Source: Archaeoglobus sp. (lineage in GTDB: Archaea > Halobacteriota > Archaeoglobi > Archaeoglobales > Archaeoglobaceae). From it: 64,000 nt of DNA. The DNA is taken from assembly GCF_017656475.1 (NCBI RefSeq), contig NZ_JACDNT010000004.1:1-64000 (forward strand), in the 5' to 3' direction. A model generated the notes under the pieces. It ran no database searches. It was not told the origin of the DNA and saw only the letters and a program-made list of their open reading frames with translations. The stretch's first letter is position 1; every line of letters starts with the position of its first letter. Both the position numbers and the translations under genes were made by a program. This document shows positions 1 through 8,491 of this stretch, piece by piece.

Positions 1-47
1 TGAAGATTGAACAAGTTAAAGAAGAGATTGGATTGAGGATTGTGTAA
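1..47 (+). CDS. C-terminal fragment of an unidentified protein (cut by window start)
   Basis: An open frame enters the window and ends KIEQVKEEIGLRIV with a TAA at 45-47. The stop lies 5 bp from the stop of the opposing gene that ends at 53, the usual tail-to-tail spacing here, which is the main reason to believe it. Nothing can be said about function from 14 residues. Confidence 0.4.
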   Translation, partial: KIEQVKEEIGLRIV

Positions 48-52
48 GCACC

Positions 53-806
53 CTAGTCTTTCATAGTTATTTTCCTGCCAAATAAATTGATCATGTTCAC
101 AAAAGACCTTGGGAGGTTATAGGAAAACTTATTCCAAAGTACTTTCACTTCTTCTGATAGCTCTACATTGTAGATCTTACAAAGATCATCAACAGAAGGC
201 GGGAACATGTACATTCTATGAAAATATTCATATTTTCCAATAAATTTTACAAGTTCAACAAATTCACCATTCTCGTTTGCTATACAGAAGTAATACTTCA
301 ACCCATTCTCCGTTGGTAGTATTATTTTTTTACCTTCCTCGATTTCATCTAGGATGGCCTTTGCAATAATATCCATCACATCTGGTGAAACAATATTTTC
401 TCTTGCTAAATCACATACATAATGAATGTTATCAAACGAGATGATATCTGCCTCTTTTACAAGTTCTTTTGGATTAAGATCCAGTAGATAATCTCTTTTT
501 TCAAGATGCTCAGCATTTATGTAGCAATTAATATTATGAATTTTTATTTTACCATCAGTAGGATCGAAGCCAATCGATATTGGTAGCAATTCAGGATTTG
601 ATTTTATTATCGTGTTAAATGCTCCAAATACGTTTAATGTTTTACCTATACCCTTTGGTGCGGGGATTTCGAGGATGTTGACTTCTTTCAGCAATAAGAC
701 AATAGAGCAATAAGACAATAGGAGTTACGTATTTAAGATGGCCCAATATTTTTTCTAATGTCGTATATTTTATCTCCTTTGCTCCGAGGGAGATGTACTC
801 CTCCAT
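53..806 (-). pseudogene. P-loop ATPase, frameshifted by a 16-bp tandem duplication
   Basis: The ATPase frame runs from a TTG-like start near 718 to the stop at 53. It begins just before a Walker A-like APKGIGKT and carries a Walker B-like strand (IISFD). Upstream, an ATG at 806 (or 809) opens a second frame, MEEYISLGAKEIKY..., reading to TPIVLLL and then, in this sequence, to a TAA at 644-642 after about 54 codons. The two frames join perfectly if one copy of the 16-bp tandem repeat at 690-721 is removed, giving a protein of about 245 residues. So the gene is broken by one duplication, or switched if the repeat is unstable. The family is an AAA-like ATPase, not identified further. The flanks are AT-rich and accessory-looking. 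Confidence 0.7.
690..721. repeat. Perfect 16-bp tandem duplication inside the ATPase gene
   Basis: AGCAATAAGACAATAG occurs twice back to back at 690-705 and 706-721. Sixteen bases is 5 codons plus 1, so the extra copy shifts the reading frame of the minus-strand ATPase gene. Both copies are identical, which suggests a recent event. Confidence 0.9.
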
Positions 807-1017
807 CATAGTACACTTTGCTTCATAATTATTTAAATTTAATACCCCTTTTTAACACCTTAGAACTGCCTATGGTTTTGGTGCAAAAACCCAACAAGAG
901 TCAAGCAAAAGAAGTGTGGGTAGTAGTTGGTAGTATGAGCAGGGGCATAGTATGGTAGTATGGTTCTATCAAATTTAAATAGAGTAAAATTCTAAGCTTC
1001 ATTGGAGGTGAGTTAGG

Positions 1018-1392
1018 ATGAAATCGGCGGAGATTAGTAGAAAGATACAAGAGAATATCCCGATTAAATTCGACAAATTCCCTAAACTTAAACATGGAAT
1101 TCCATATGAATTTTATAAATGGGATCGCGACAAGGAAGGGCGGCTTTGTCTATATTATTTCGTAACAGGTGGGGAGAATGTTCACCAAAAAAGAGTTGTT
1201 ATGAATGAACTTGTTGCAGCAATAATGAGATTCTTAGAAACTGGTAGATTTAACAGAGAGGATTTCAGAGAACTATGTCCGGTTACAAGTAGAGATGGAG
1301 ATTGCGGATTTACGGTGATAGGAAGGATTATGGAATACTTATTTGATGCAGAATACGAAGGAAGAGGCAAGGGTTTCAGAAAGAAGTTTTAA
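1018..1392 (+). CDS. Conserved hypothetical protein, 124 aa
   Basis: I do not recognise a family. The protein is charged and soluble, with no membrane segment or signal and no clear metal-binding motif (two isolated Cys near the C-terminus, around DGDCGF). The start is well supported: a TATA-like AATTTAAATAG near 972-982 and a strong ribosome binding site GGAGGTGAG at 1004-1012, six bases before the ATG. Having a leader with Shine-Dalgarno sets it apart from many leaderless neighbours. It stands alone, between the broken ATPase and tRNA-Ile2, in AT-rich DNA that may be accessory. Confidence 0.7.
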   Translation: MKSAEISRKIQENIPIKFDKFPKLKHGIPYEFYKWDRDKEGRLCLYYFVTGGENVHQKRVVMNELVAAIMRFLETGRFNREDFRELCPVTSRDGDCGFTVIGRIMEYLFDAEYEGRGKGFRKKF

Positions 1393-1462
1393 TTACTATA
1401 ATTCGCACTCGCATCATTAAATCGGCTAGAGGAAATCGGCTGGAATACACCTAAAAAAGGAA

Positions 1463-1537
1463 TGGGCCCGGAGGGATTCGAACCCTCGACCGCCCGGTTA
1501 TGAGCCGGGCGCTCTGACCTGGCTAAGCTACGGGCCC
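1463..1537 (-). tRNA. tRNA-Ile2 (CAU anticodon, agmatidine-type)
   Basis: The minus strand folds into a full cloverleaf: acceptor GGGCCCG pairing with CGGGCCC, anticodon stem around loop CTCATAA (anticodon CAT), T arm GAGGGTTCGAATCCCTC and discriminator A at 1463. CCA is not encoded, and a T-rich stretch (TTCCTTTTTT) follows. CAT anticodons belong to initiator Met, elongator Met or Ile2. The GGGCCC acceptor and the C/G-rich anticodon stem match, from memory, the A. fulgidus tRNA-Ile2 that is the substrate of TiaS, whose gene lies 1.6 kb upstream on the same strand. A Met elongator is the alternative. Confidence 0.9.
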
Positions 1538-1538
1538 T

Positions 1539-1564
1539 CTGAATTAATTCAGCTTTGAGTATAT
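1539..1564 (-). promoter_or_regulatory. tRNA-Ile2 promoter with palindromic 5' leader
   Basis: On the minus strand a TATA-like AAATATACT lies about 24 nt upstream of the mature tRNA 5' end. Between them is a perfect 14-bp palindrome, CTGAATTAATTCAG (1539-1552), abutting the acceptor stem. It may fold in the pre-tRNA leader or be chance in AT-rich DNA. Confidence 0.45.
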
Positions 1565-1582
1565 TTGTTTTTTGCTTCGTGA

Positions 1583-3097
1583 CTATGCTATGGCTCCACC
1601 TCTTGCAGCCTTTGCCGCCCTGACATGCTCCGACCCACGCAGAAACAGCAGTATTATTAGCGAGGTCAGGATTGGGAAGATTATCATAGTGTTAAAGACA
1701 AAATGCATGCTGTCAACGAACCCTTTGACCATCTCAACAAGCGGTGCAGGATTGCCGTACTTCGCGTATGCAATGAGAATTCTCATCGTTCCGGGGTCAG
1801 GAATCTGGTTTCCGTATCCGGGAATCCAGTCTTTCATGCGTGTGGTCAGCAACACGCCACCAACAGCGACACCCATTGCCTGAGCGAGCGTATTCATCGA
1901 CCTCAAGGTGCCGTTGGCCATCCCCGCTTTTTCTATCGGCACTGACGAGATTGCTACGTTCAGGGAGGGAGACATCAGCATGCCCATCCCTATACCCATT
2001 GGAGCTATTCTTGCGAAAAATTCCCAGTATTTGATATCGACATCCACTGAAGAAATGTCGATTAGACCAATTGCAAAAAACAGCGGCCCTAAGGACATCA
2101 GATACTTCGGATTCATTCTGTCACTCAGCCTTCCTGCAATCGGAGCAACGAAGGTGTTCATGAGCGGAATGCCAAGAAGCCAGTATCCTGCTTCCTCTGC
2201 AGTGAGAAACTTCAGACCCTGCAGGAAGTACGGGAAAACGAATAAACTCGCCGAAACCCCGAAGAAAAGAATTGATGTAGCAACGACAGAAACCGTGAAG
2301 TTTCTCACTCTGAACAGGCTTAAATCAAGCATGGGATACTTAGTTTTCAACTCCCACAGTGAAAAGGCAAGCAGGTAGGGGAAAGAGACGACGAAACACG
2401 AAATTGTCTTCTCATCCCACCATCCCCAGTCCTGCCCCTCTATGATACCGAGCGTTAAAGAGCCTAGTCCGATTGACAGTAGCAATGCTCCAACCCAGTC
2501 GACCGGAACCCTCTCTTTTCCCCCAAGAGGAGGGAGAGCTAGCCAGGCTGCAGCTATCGCGAAAATTCCGATTGGAATGTTGATGTAGAAGACCCAGTGC
2601 CAGCTCAAGTTGGTTGTGAGCCAGCCCCCAATAATTGGCCCGAGTGTGAAGCTCGACGCCATCAGAATGGCGTTCAAACCCATAACTTCCCCTCTCCTCC
2701 CTGGAGGGAAGAGTTCAGCGGCTATTGCGAGCGTGTTTGCACTGAGAATCGTGCCGCCAACAGCTTGAAGAGCTCTGAATGCAATCATCGATTGCGTATT
2801 CCAGGATTGGCCACAGAGAAAACTGCCGAGAACGAAGATAACCATTCCCAGAATGAAAAATCTGTCTCTCCTCACCATATCTCCTATTCTTCCTGCAATA
2901 ACAAGCAGTACGACCATCGTTAGTGTGTATGCGTTCATTATCCACTGCAGGTCAGACATTTTTGCCCCGAAATCTTCCGCAATCCTCGGAAGAGCAACAT
3001 TCAGAACACTGACATCCAGAAGAACCATGAAAAGGCCAGCGCTCACAGGCAGAAAGGCTATCCATGCTTTCAAAATGCTCTGGTCATCACCGTTCAT
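1583..3097 (-). CDS. MFS drug:H+ antiporter-type transporter (DHA2, 14-TM)
   Basis: A 504-residue polytopic membrane protein of the EmrB/QacA (DHA2) branch of the major facilitator superfamily. The N-terminus has MVLLDVSVLNVALPRIA, typical of DHA2 TM1, then the MFS loop signature GRIGDMVRRD, and the antiporter motif C region LGPIIGGWLTTN near residue 150. Length and hydrophobic pattern fit 14 helices. The family exports hydrophobic compounds or sugars; the substrate here is unknown. It starts 32 bp after the tiaS stop with its own AAGGAG site 5 nt before the ATG, so it is probably the last gene of the taw1-translin-tiaS operon. No TetR- or MarR-type regulator lies beside it, unlike many bacterial efflux pumps. 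Confidence 0.9.
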   Translation of the reverse strand: MNGDDQSILKAWIAFLPVSAGLFMVLLDVSVLNVALPRIAEDFGAKMSDLQWIMNAYTLTMVVLLVIAGRIGDMVRRDRFFILGMVIFVLGSFLCGQSWNTQSMIAFRALQAVGGTILSANTLAIAAELFPPGRRGEVMGLNAILMASSFTLGPIIGGWLTTNLSWHWVFYINIPIGIFAIAAAWLALPPLGGKERVPVDWVGALLLSIGLGSLTLGIIEGQDWGWWDEKTISCFVVSFPYLLAFSLWELKTKYPMLDLSLFRVRNFTVSVVATSILFFGVSASLFVFPYFLQGLKFLTAEEAGYWLLGIPLMNTFVAPIAGRLSDRMNPKYLMSLGPLFFAIGLIDISSVDVDIKYWEFFARIAPMGIGMGMLMSPSLNVAISSVPIEKAGMANGTLRSMNTLAQAMGVAVGGVLLTTRMKDWIPGYGNQIPDPGTMRILIAYAKYGNPAPLVEMVKGFVDSMHFVFNTMIIFPILTSLIILLFLRGSEHVRAAKAARGGAIA

Positions 3098-3129
3098 CGG
3101 AACTCCTTAACACCTGTATTATTAAAAAC

Positions 3130-4392
3130 TTACCTGAAAATGTGTCTCCTTTCAGCGTCCATCCTTATAAGGGGTTTTGAAAGATGTCGCCTTGCAGATG
3201 GGGGAACCTCGTAAAATCCAGGCTCAAGACTTCTTACCACTTTCTCCCGGACTCTTTCCTTCGCTTTGGTTTTGCACTTCCTGCACCTGAATCCCTGATT
3301 CCTTCCAGCAGACTCCATTCTCTTCCCGCAGATTGGGCAGATCGGATTTCTCTCAACGTAGACCTCGGCAACCTCTATAACTCTAAGCTTCTCCAGGTTT
3401 ATCGTATCCTTCTTCATTGAGCCATATACTTCCACAACGTCGCCGGGTTTCAGCATTCTGACGATGTTGCGGAACTGCTTTGTCGGTTCGAAAGCTGCGC
3501 ACTTGATGTTGCCGAACTTGGTCTCAATTTCGAAGAAGACGTGACCGCCCTCAATATCGTAAGGTTCATCCACGACCTTCCCCCTTATGCAGTATGAATG
3601 GTAGTTTTCAATCTTATCCAGACTCTCTGCGTCGATAATGTGCATATCTGTTGCGTGGTTCGTTACGAAAATCATTCTCCTGTCTATTGGCTCCGTTCTG
3701 ACCATTGACATTGCCTTGTGCAAGGCTTCGACATTCTCCCCCCTGAGACCGTAAAGGACGGGGCAGGGGGTGTTGGGGATACAAACAACAGCATCGTTGC
3801 ACCAGTCCACATTGTCGAAAGTCTCTGGATAGAGCTCGAAGTCCATGTCGAAGAAGCTCTCCTCATCGTACTCTCTCTCAGTCCCAAATCTCTCCGGATA
3901 CCTGTAGGCAATCAGCTCAAGCGTGAAGTCGTTTAGCTCTGCTCCAACAGCAGCGAGAGCACCTATAAGTCCTCTCCTCTTTTTGTGTTTCAGGTGAGGG
4001 ATAAAGTACTTTCCGATGATGAAAAGAGCTTCATCGAGCATCACAACATCCTTTATGGCCTTCTCCGCAAACGGTTTCAGCTTAACCGCAAGCTCTTCAT
4101 CAACAAAAACTGCTCCGGGATTCGTGTTGTCATCTTCAAACATTGCATGCTCTATTATAACTTCATTCACAACGTCCACAAGCTCGCCAACGTCATCAAC
4201 ATCAGCAAGAAAACTCACCGCCCCATTTCCCCTCGTTTTGTATGGTATTGTTGGATTCAACCTGATAAGCCTTGGGAAACCTATTACTTTCCCAAGTTCT
4301 CTCTCTATTCTCTCCATTGCAAGGACTGCCAGATATGTCGTGCACATTCCTTTGCTGCTGTCGGTATCGTCAATCCCCACCCAGACTCTCAT
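3130..4392 (-). CDS. tiaS: tRNA(Ile2) 2-agmatinylcytidine synthetase TiaS
   Basis: TiaS uses ATP and agmatine to convert C34 of tRNA-Ile2 into agmatidine, so that a CAU anticodon reads AUA as isoleucine. The 420-residue protein begins MRVWVGIDDTDSSKGMCTT, with the family's GIDDTDS motif (residues 6-12) of the kinase domain. Its C-terminus has an OB-fold-like region and a zinc ribbon CPIC...CRKC (about 352-373). The start codon lies inside the end of the translin gene (23-nt overlap), so translation is probably coupled. The substrate tRNA gene is 1.6 kb downstream on the same strand. The identification is firm; I recall the A. fulgidus enzyme with essentially this N-terminus. Confidence 0.97.
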   Translation of the reverse strand: MRVWVGIDDTDSSKGMCTTYLAVLAMERIERELGKVIGFPRLIRLNPTIPYKTRGNGAVSFLADVDDVGELVDVVNEVIIEHAMFEDDNTNPGAVFVDEELAVKLKPFAEKAIKDVVMLDEALFIIGKYFIPHLKHKKRRGLIGALAAVGAELNDFTLELIAYRYPERFGTEREYDEESFFDMDFELYPETFDNVDWCNDAVVCIPNTPCPVLYGLRGENVEALHKAMSMVRTEPIDRRMIFVTNHATDMHIIDAESLDKIENYHSYCIRGKVVDEPYDIEGGHVFFEIETKFGNIKCAAFEPTKQFRNIVRMLKPGDVVEVYGSMKKDTINLEKLRVIEVAEVYVERNPICPICGKRMESAGRNQGFRCRKCKTKAKERVREKVVRSLEPGFYEVPPSARRHLSKPLIRMDAERRHIFR

Positions 4393-4960
4393 TTAATCTC
4401 GCTACCCTTGCTGCGATATAATCAGATTTCGTTCTTTCTATGCTCATTCTCGCCACATCAAGCTTCTTTCTTAAACCGGGGACGAGCTTTTCGGGAAAGC
4501 TCGTGAATTCCATCAGGTGCTCGTAAATTCTTTCCATTATTTCCAGCATACTCTGAGCAGTTTGAAAATCACCCTCAATGAGCTTTGTAAGCGCGTACCG
4601 CCTCAACTCTCCTACCGCATCTGCAAAGCCGTTTAAAAACGCGGATGGTGTTACATCAAGGTCAATATCGAAGGTGAATTCACCAGTTATTGCGTTTTTG
4701 AATGCAATTGCTTCAACAAGCTCCTGCATGGCCTCGTTGCAGAGGTAAAAGTAAATCTCAGGATATTTGCGGTAACCATTCACCTTTTCCAGGAGTTCAA
4801 CCGCACTTTGAAGCTCTAAGTTTGCTTCCTCAATTTTTCCTGAATGTATCAGGGCAATCGACTTTGTAGAGTGGATTCTCATCTCCCTCAAAATTTTCAG
4901 CAACTCCTCCCTCGCCGATTCAAGCTCCTCAAGCCTTTTCATGCATAACTCAAGCCTCAT
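4370..4960 (-). CDS. Archaeal translin/TRAX-family protein
   Basis: A 196-residue all-helical protein of the translin family, recognised from the family pattern around NEAMQELVEAIAF, DVTPSAFLNGFADAVGELRR and the C-terminal MERIYEHLMEF. Eukaryotic translin and TRAX form the C3PO RNase; the archaeal homologue is structurally known and assembles into a hollow oligomer with RNase activity on RNA. The acidic pairs QELVE and GELRR fall in the region that supplies TRAX catalytic acids. The ATG overlaps the taw1 stop (ATGA) and the 3' end overlaps tiaS by 23 nt, so the gene sits between two tRNA-modification genes. That suggests, but does not show, a role in tRNA processing or turnover. Confidence 0.9.
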   Translation of the reverse strand: MRLELCMKRLEELESAREELLKILREMRIHSTKSIALIHSGKIEEANLELQSAVELLEKVNGYRKYPEIYFYLCNEAMQELVEAIAFKNAITGEFTFDIDLDVTPSAFLNGFADAVGELRRYALTKLIEGDFQTAQSMLEIMERIYEHLMEFTSFPEKLVPGLRKKLDVARMSIERTKSDYIAARVARLNESLGGD

Positions 4961-5850
4961 TTTACCCTCTCCAGCAGCACGACTCTGCTCGGCTCGGATT
5001 CCATTTTCACCTTATAGCCTGTACACTCAGCAAGCTTTCTTGAGAAATCAACGATGTCTGAATGTTCGGGCATGTTCTCCCACTTTAGCCTCAATCTGGA
5101 GTAGCCGAGATACATGTATGCCTTCGCCTCAATAAAGTCTGGCTCTGCCCTCTCTATAAGCTCAGAATATCCTCTGATCGCCTTATCATCCATGTTGTAA
5201 CCCCTAATCAAAGTCAATCTCACCACGCTTCTGCTACTGTTATCTCGCATGACTTCTAAACTCCTCAAAATTTTATCCCAGTTTGACCTTCCGGGTCTGT
5301 TGAGGGTAAGATGACTCTCCTCGTCGAACGCCGTTAAACTGATGTAAAGCTGGGTCGGATTCACCCTCTCCAGCATTTCGGGATTCGTTCCGTTTGTAAC
5401 GAGAAAGGTCGTAAACCCTCTCTTCTTGTACTCCTCAATGAGTTCTGGCAGCATGGGGTAAAGTGTGGGCTCACCTATGAGGCTTATGGCCACCTGATTC
5501 GGCTTGTAAGCTTCCTCAAGCTTCTTTCTGTTGACTCCGGCAGTTCCGTGGAAACCGCTGAGTAAGCGGTGCTGTGCTTTAATGCTCTCTTCAACGATGA
5601 ACTCAGGCTCATCCCACCCTTTGAAACCCTTTAGCAGCTCAAGTGGACGCCAGCAGTAGATGCAGCTCTGATTGCACATCAATGCCGGACTCATCTGAAG
5701 ACAGCGGTGGCTTCTAATCCCGTAGAACTTCTGCTTGTAGCAAACTCCCTCATCCTTCAGCGACTTCTTCAACCATAGACACGTCTTGACCGCTGAATGC
5801 CTTCCCACGATCTGATATCCTTTGAGTTCGCTGAGCAGCTTTTCGTTCAT
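4957..5850 (-). CDS. taw1: Wybutosine synthase Taw1 (TYW1), radical SAM
   Basis: Taw1 condenses pyruvate-derived carbons with m1G37 of tRNA-Phe to form the tricyclic imG-14 base of wybutosine. The radical SAM cluster motif CNQSCIYC gives Cys59, Cys63 and Cys66 and is followed by WRP, typical of the TYW1 family. N-terminal Cys24, Cys37 and Cys50 are spaced as expected for the second [4Fe-4S] cluster. At 297 aa it is the usual archaeal length, without the flavodoxin domain of the yeast enzyme. A TATA-like TTTTAATAA lies about 25 nt before the ATG at 5850, so it is probably leaderless and first in the operon. The partners taw2 and taw3 are not in the window. Confidence 0.95.
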   Translation of the reverse strand: MNEKLLSELKGYQIVGRHSAVKTCLWLKKSLKDEGVCYKQKFYGIRSHRCLQMSPALMCNQSCIYCWRPLELLKGFKGWDEPEFIVEESIKAQHRLLSGFHGTAGVNRKKLEEAYKPNQVAISLIGEPTLYPMLPELIEEYKKRGFTTFLVTNGTNPEMLERVNPTQLYISLTAFDEESHLTLNRPGRSNWDKILRSLEVMRDNSSRSVVRLTLIRGYNMDDKAIRGYSELIERAEPDFIEAKAYMYLGYSRLRLKWENMPEHSDIVDFSRKLAECTGYKVKMESEPSRVVLLERVK

Positions 5851-5980
5851 CGTATAAAGTAAGACGAGTTGTTATTAAAATTTGACTCAGTGGAGGTGTC
5901 TGAACCTTGTGTTAAAAGCCGACTTCAGGTTACTTTGCACTCCAAAACCTTAATATAATCTGTAAAAATTAATCTTTACC

Positions 5981-6727
5981 ATGGAAAGAATTACCCTCGA
6001 AGTCGATGCTCTGAGAATCCCAGTTTTGAAGGGAAAAGACAGAGATATAATGTACATCCATGGCTCAGGATGTGACGCCACGCTCTGGGAAAAGCAGCTT
6101 GAAGAGGTCGGAGGTTATGCAATCGATTTGCCTAACCACGGCCAGAGTTGTGAGGCAGAGATAAGAGATATATCCGATTACGCCTACTTTGTCGCAAAGG
6201 CTGTGAAGAAGCTCGTGGGCAGTGCTGTTATTGTAGGGCACAGCCTTGGAGGGGCGGTGGCGCAGAAGATATACCTAGAGTACCCCAAAGTTGTCAAAGC
6301 CCTCGCACTCGTTGGGACAGGCGCGAGGCTCAGAGTCCTACCAGAGATACTTAAATTGCTGAAAGAGAAGCCTGAGGAGGCTGCAAAAATGGTTTCTAAA
6401 TATGCATTTTCAAATGAATCGCTTGCTGACGAATTTTCAAGAATTTTTGCCGAAAGAGCAAAAGTCCTTCACCTCGACCTCTCTCTGTGCGATAGATTTG
6501 ACCTGCTCGACGACTACAGGAACGGAAAGATAAAGGTTGACGTTCCGACTTTGCTTATTGTCGGCGAAAAGGATGCTTTGACACCGGTGAAGTACTCTGA
6601 GTTTCTCAAAAAACACATCCCGTCTGCAGAGATGGTGGTGATTCCCGAAGCCGGCCACATGGTGATGCTCGAAAAGCCAGATGAGTTCAACAAAGCATTG
6701 AAAAATTTTGTTGAAAGGCTGCAATAG
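5981..6727 (+). CDS. Alpha/beta hydrolase
   Basis: A 248-residue hydrolase fold of the carboxylesterase/lactonase group. The nucleophile elbow is GHSLGG with Ser88; the likely acid is Asp198 (VGEKDALTP) and the base His226 (EAGHMV). The oxyanion region is YIHGSG near residues 25-30. The substrate cannot be read from sequence; carboxyl ester hydrolase, thioesterase or haloperoxidase-like are possible. A TATA-like TTAATATAATC lies at about 5950-5960, 26 nt before the ATG, so the message is probably leaderless. It converges with the methyltransferase pseudogene and has no operon partner. Confidence 0.85.
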   Translation: MERITLEVDALRIPVLKGKDRDIMYIHGSGCDATLWEKQLEEVGGYAIDLPNHGQSCEAEIRDISDYAYFVAKAVKKLVGSAVIVGHSLGGAVAQKIYLEYPKVVKALALVGTGARLRVLPEILKLLKEKPEEAAKMVSKYAFSNESLADEFSRIFAERAKVLHLDLSLCDRFDLLDDYRNGKIKVDVPTLLIVGEKDALTPVKYSEFLKKHIPSAEMVVIPEAGHMVMLEKPDEFNKALKNFVERLQ

Positions 6728-6737
6728 ATTTCTTTTA

Positions 6738-7549
6738 TCATTCTTTCACAGCTACAAGGAATATTCTGTTAAACTTCAGGTTCACCAATCCTCTCTCATC
6801 CGATTGCTGTTCAAATGCTCTCTTTACGATTTCTTTGAATGCTGAAATGTAGTCCTCTATTAGCTCTACATCGTAATAATCCTGGTTCAGAATCCGGCTA
6901 TTGCACCGGAGGAGAATATCCTGAACACCTCCGCAGGGGTGTGTGATGTTGTAACTGTCTCAATTTTCGAAAAAACAACCTTGAAACAGCACTTTTCGAA
7001 GAGGGAGCTATATTCTTTTGCTGTCTCAAGATAGAACCATGGTTCTTTGAAGTGGGCAAATGTTTCCATAGTCCATCTTGTCCCTCTTCACCAATTTGAT
7101 TGCCTCTATAAAATTAGGGCAGTACACTTTTTTCGCAGGCGCCTGGATTCCAATCCTCCCGTTCCTCCTCAGTGATCTGTAACAATTCTTTATTGTCTTC
7201 TCCGGTTCTTTGAACCACTGAAAAGCCGAATTGCAGAAAATGACGTCGAAAGTGTCCTCGTAGTCTATGTCCTCTACACTTTTGATTTCGTAAACTATGT
7301 CAAGTCCTCTACTTTTTACAACGGCCTCTTTTATCATGCCTCTTGATGGGTCTATTCCCACAACCTTCCCGTTCGTTAAACTCCTTATCTTCCTTGTTAA
7401 GTGACCGGTTCCGCATCCCAAGTCCAAAACGTCTTCGTTTCCTCCAATTTTCAGAAGTTTTAGCAGTACTTCAATGCTGATTTTTGTACTGTTGCAATAT
7501 CTTCGTATTCTGCCGCAATTTTTGAGAAGTCTAAGTCTATTTTGCCCAT
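6738..7549 (-). pseudogene. Class I SAM-dependent methyltransferase with three frameshifts
   Basis: Four consecutive fragments on the minus strand add up to one UbiE/trans-aconitate-type methyltransferase of about 265 residues. The N-terminal frame (MGKIDLDFSKIAAEYEDIATVQK) breaks in an A5 run near 7480. The second holds the SAM motif DLGCGTGH and the post-I region VVGIDPSRGM, and breaks near 7067. The third (FAHFKEPWFYLETA) breaks near 6890 at a TT. The last, QDYYDVELIEDYISAF, ends at 6738. The shifts amount to -1, +1 and -1. The ATG at 7549 has a TATA-like TTTATAAA 26 nt upstream. Three single-base lesions suggest decay, but two are in short homopolymers, so assembly error must be excluded. 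Confidence 0.8.
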
Positions 7550-7681
7550 GCTTATCCTTTGCTTAGTACCAATTCTGTTTATAAAATTCCGCAATGATAG
7601 CACATCTTTAACTTCGAAAAACTCGGTTAAAACTTTAACACGAGACATAGGTTTATATTCCCATCAATCCTTCATTAGCTC

Positions 7682-8491
7682 ATGGATTGGTTCTACGAGT
7701 ACTACAACGGATGTGGTCTGGCAATCAAAATTAAAAGAAAGCTGTACGAGACAAAAGGAGTCCAGAAAGTCGAGATTTACGAGACCGAATCATTCAGGAA
7801 GATGCTCGTTATAGATGGGAAAATACAGCTTACCGAGTTTGATGAGGCTTTCTATCACGAAATGCTCGTCCACGTTCCGATGCTTTCTCATAAAAATCCG
7901 AAGAATGTTGCGATTGTTGGCGGGGGTGATGGTGGAGCATTGAGGGAGGTTTTGAAGCACGATGTCAGGAGAGCGGTTTTGGTGGATATAGACAGGAACG
8001 TTATTGAGCTTTGCAGAAAGTTTCTGGGCATTGACAGAGGAGCGTTTGATGATGAAAGGGCTGAAGTAGTCATCATGGACGGGAAGGAGTTCCTGAAAGA
8101 CTGTGAGAGGTTTGATGTAATCATTGTGGACAGCACCGACCCCGTTGGGGTGAGCGACACTCTGTTTGATAGAGAGTTCTTTGAGCTGGCAAGGGAGAAA
8201 TGTGACGTCATCAGCCTTCAATCCCAGTCCCCGCTCATCCAGAAGGAGTATTTCAGAACTCTGCTGTTCAACTCATCCCCATTCGAAAGGAGGGAGGTTT
8301 ACATATCCTGCGTTCCTTCTTACCCGCTCGCTCTCTGGAGCTTCATAATCGGTGGTGATTACGATTTTGAAAGCTTGGACAAAAGATTTGAGAGGATAAA
8401 GGGAAAGACGGCTCACTACAACCCCGAAGTGCACAGAGCTGCCTTTGCTCTTCCAGAGTGGCTTAAAAAGGAGGTGAAAGAGTGTATCTGA
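7682..8491 (+). CDS. speE: Polyamine aminopropyltransferase (spermidine synthase family)
   Basis: It transfers aminopropyl from decarboxylated SAM to a diamine. The 269-residue protein has the family signature GGGDGGALREV (residues 80-90), a cofactor-binding acid in the VDIDRNVIEL strand and the catalytic-region motif DSTDPVG (150-156). In many archaea the acceptor is agmatine rather than putrescine; that cannot be decided here. A TATA box TTTATATT at 7652-7659 puts transcription start at the ATG. The last 10 nt overlap the next gene, which starts with GTG after a full AAAGGAGGTGA site located inside speE, so the two are co-expressed. Confidence 0.95.
   Translation: MDWFYEYYNGCGLAIKIKRKLYETKGVQKVEIYETESFRKMLVIDGKIQLTEFDEAFYHEMLVHVPMLSHKNPKNVAIVGGGDGGALREVLKHDVRRAVLVDIDRNVIELCRKFLGIDRGAFDDERAEVVIMDGKEFLKDCERFDVIIVDSTDPVGVSDTLFDREFFELAREKCDVISLQSQSPLIQKEYFRTLLFNSSPFERREVYISCVPSYPLALWSFIIGGDYDFESLDKRFERIKGKTAHYNPEVHRAAFALPEWLKKEVKECI

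Noticed and set aside
1419-1441. 9-bp direct repeat AAATCGGCT with 14-bp period
   Set aside because: Short, only two copies and no link to any feature; chance is likely.
1-1463. Possible integrated element ending at tRNA-Ile2
   Set aside because: The region is AT-rich with a broken ATPase and an orphan gene, but I found no integrase and no second copy of the tRNA 3' end in the window.
7550-7648. N-terminal extension of the methyltransferase pseudogene to 7648
   Set aside because: The extension covers the TATA-like element TTTATAAA that fits the ATG at 7549, and its sequence is unlike methyltransferases.
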